Assembly: GCA_014361195.1 (NCBI GenBank)
Contig: JACIWA010000001.1
Location: 124,001 to 188,000 of the forward strand
DNA: 64,000 bases
From: Thermoplasmatales archaeon
GTDB lineage: Archaea; Thermoplasmatota; E2; UBA202; JdFR-43
Direction: 5' to 3'
In this document: positions 62,835 to 64,000 of the stretch, one piece after another
Layout: each line of letters begins with the position of its first letter
Position numbering within the stretch: the first letter of the stretch is position 1
Translations under genes and position numbers: made by a program
The notes under the pieces: model-generated
The model's database searches: none
Seen by the model: the letters and a program-made list of their open reading frames with translations, nothing else
Told to the model about the DNA's origin: nothing

Positions 62835-64000
62835 ATGAGTTTTGAAAATTTATACTCCGCAAGGATAAAAAGAATTCGCTCTTCTGAAATAAGGGAATTG
62901 CTCGAAATATCCCAGCAACCAGATATGATATCTTTTGCGGGTGGTCTGCCAAATCCAAAAGCATTTCCAGTAGAAGATATAAAAGAAATAGTAAATAAAG
63001 TCCTTGAAGAAGAGCCAATAAAAGCCCTCCAGTATGGCGCAACGGGCGGGCTGGCGGAATTCAGGGAGGAGCTTGTAAAATATGCGAAAAGGCATGGAAT
63101 TGAGGCAAAATATGAAGAGCTTTTTATTACCGTTGGCTCCCAGCAAGCTTTAGATCTGGCTGGAAGGGTTTTTATTGATGAGGGAGATGTTATTTTTACT
63201 GCTTTGCCAACATATCTTGGAGCGATAAATGCATTTCTTGCATATGGAGCGAAGCTTGTGGGTGTGCCACTTGATGAAGATGGTATGAGAGTTGATTTGC
63301 TAGAGGAAAAGATAAAAGAGTTGAAAAAGAAGGGAGAAAAGCTTAAGATGATTTATACGGTTCCTACTTTTCAGAATCCCGCGGGAGTTGAGCTATCAGA
63401 GGAAAGAAGGAAAAGAATGATTGAATTAGCAAATGAGCATAATCTTATAATTGTTGAAGATGAGCCATATGAAAGGTTGAGATTTGAAGGAAAACCACTT
63501 AAAGCAATAAAATCATATGATAAAGAGGGGAGGGTAATTTACATGGCAACATTTTCAAAAATACTTGCTCCCGGCTTCAGGCTTGCATATGTTATAGGAA
63601 GTGAGGAATTGAGCAAGAAAATGCTAGTCGCAAAGCAATCAATGGATCTCTGTCCTCCTGGAATTACTCAGATTGTTGCATATCATTACATAAAGAATGG
63701 ATATATAGAAAGGCATATACCAAAAATCATAGAGATGTATAAGAGGAAAAGGGATATAATGCTTAATTCACTAGAAGAATATTTCCCTCACGGATGCAAA
63801 TGGACAAGGCCGAAGGGAGGAATGTTTTTATGGGTTGAATTGCCAAAACATATAAGCACAATTGAAATGTTTAAAGATGCGATAGCGGAAAAAGTTGCTT
63901 ATGTCCATGGTAAGGCATTTCATGTTGATGGTAGTGGGGAAAATACAATGCGCTTAAATTTCACAAATCCAGAAGATGAAATGGTGGAAGAAGGAATAAG
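62835..64000 (+). CDS. PLP-dependent aminotransferase, class I/II (LysN/MocR-like), 3' end missing
   Basis: 388 codons are present before the window ends; family members are about 400 long, so only a little is lost. Markers are MISFAGGLPNPKAFP, QYGATGGLAEFRE, PTFQNPAGVELS, and the PLP lysine in ATFSKILAPGFRLAY. This is the alpha-aminoadipate/aromatic aminotransferase group common in peptide-using archaea. The substrate is not readable. It is divergent from the membrane-anchored gene at 62733. Confidence 0.9.
   Translation, partial: MSFENLYSARIKRIRSSEIRELLEISQQPDMISFAGGLPNPKAFPVEDIKEIVNKVLEEEPIKALQYGATGGLAEFREELVKYAKRHGIEAKYEELFITVGSQQALDLAGRVFIDEGDVIFTALPTYLGAINAFLAYGAKLVGVPLDEDGMRVDLLEEKIKELKKKGEKLKMIYTVPTFQNPAGVELSEERRKRMIELANEHNLIIVEDEPYERLRFEGKPLKAIKSYDKEGRVIYMATFSKILAPGFRLAYVIGSEELSKKMLVAKQSMDLCPPGITQIVAYHYIKNGYIERHIPKIIEMYKRKRDIMLNSLEEYFPHGCKWTRPKGGMFLWVELPKHISTIEMFKDAIAEKVAYVHGKAFHVDGSGENTMRLNFTNPEDEMVEEGI

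Overview
This is about 64 kb of an AT-rich archaeal chromosome. The archaeal assignment rests on Rpo7, Spt4, aIF2-gamma, an Orc1/Cdc6-type ATPase, the eukaryote-like ribosomal proteins L7Ae, L24e, S3Ae, S6e, S24e, S27ae and S28e, GTP-dependent dephospho-CoA kinase, CTP-dependent riboflavin kinase, Endonuclease Q, and many TATA boxes placed 24-29 nt before the start codon, as expected for leaderless transcripts. Folate enzymes (Fhs, FolC), a split GcvP, three gingipain-type (C25) peptidases and PGF-type C-terminal sorting tails suggest a protein-degrading heterotroph, most likely a Thermoplasmatota lineage of the Aciduliprofundum or Marine Benthic Group D kind. That placement is inference.

Layout. 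1-4.2 kb (minus strand): uppS, a DUF131 membrane protein, hutH, endonuclease Q and a truncated rnhB. 4.3-7.2 kb: a first C25 peptidase. 7.3-10.2 kb: divergent fhs and a phenylacetate-CoA ligase. 10.3-19.9 kb: one tightly packed minus-strand cluster (folC, small surface protein, DUF429, 1528-residue beta-helix/PKD surface protein, HD hydrolase, macro domain, AEC permease). 20.0-24.3 kb (plus): rpo7, spt4, dephospho-CoA kinase, rps24e, rps27ae, gcvPA, gcvPB, almost all overlapping. 24.4-35.0 kb: a single giant C25 peptidase of about 3540 residues with ten CARDB-like units that carry inserted jelly-roll modules. 35.1-37.4 kb: queF, a PIN protein, aIF2-gamma, S6e. 37.4-37.8 kb: the one long gap, with a doubtful 52-codon ORF. 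37.8-39.8 kb: EamA transporter, tRNA-Gly, panE and a probable H/ACA guide RNA. 39.9-41.1 kb: L7Ae, S28e, L24e, Ndk. 41.2-48.9 kb: mixed housekeeping (Orc1/Cdc6-like, GalT-like, creatininase family, hydrogenase maturation protease, PurD, GPN GTPase, coiled-coil protein, S3Ae, Nog1). 49.0-53.9 kb: beta-helix surface protein, split HTH plus riboflavin kinase, MetRS, PHP phosphoesterase. 53.9-58.9 kb: Ogg glycosylase, pyruvate:ferredoxin oxidoreductase (porC, D, A, B), acetate transporter, DUF89. 58.9-62.7 kb: a third C25 peptidase behind an MTA/SAH deaminase and an unknown membrane-anchored protein. 62.8 kb to the end: a truncated aminotransferase.

How it fits together. Secreted C25 peptidases would cut external protein. 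Amino acids would then be used by HutH (histidine), the glycine cleavage P-protein with folate one-carbon enzymes, PorABCD (pyruvate to acetyl-CoA), the aryl-CoA ligase and the aminotransferase, with acetate crossing by SatP. UppS would supply the polyprenyl carrier for N-glycosylating surface proteins that are very rich in N-x-S/T sites. The points most worth following are the H/ACA RNA antisense to the end of panE, the giant peptidase with nested modules and a 461-bp nearly perfect internal duplication, the overlapping operon that joins a surface protein to nucleotide and ADP-ribose enzymes, a QueF carrying all reductase residues, and a riboflavin kinase whose HTH is split off and whose C-terminus carries an unrecognised domain.
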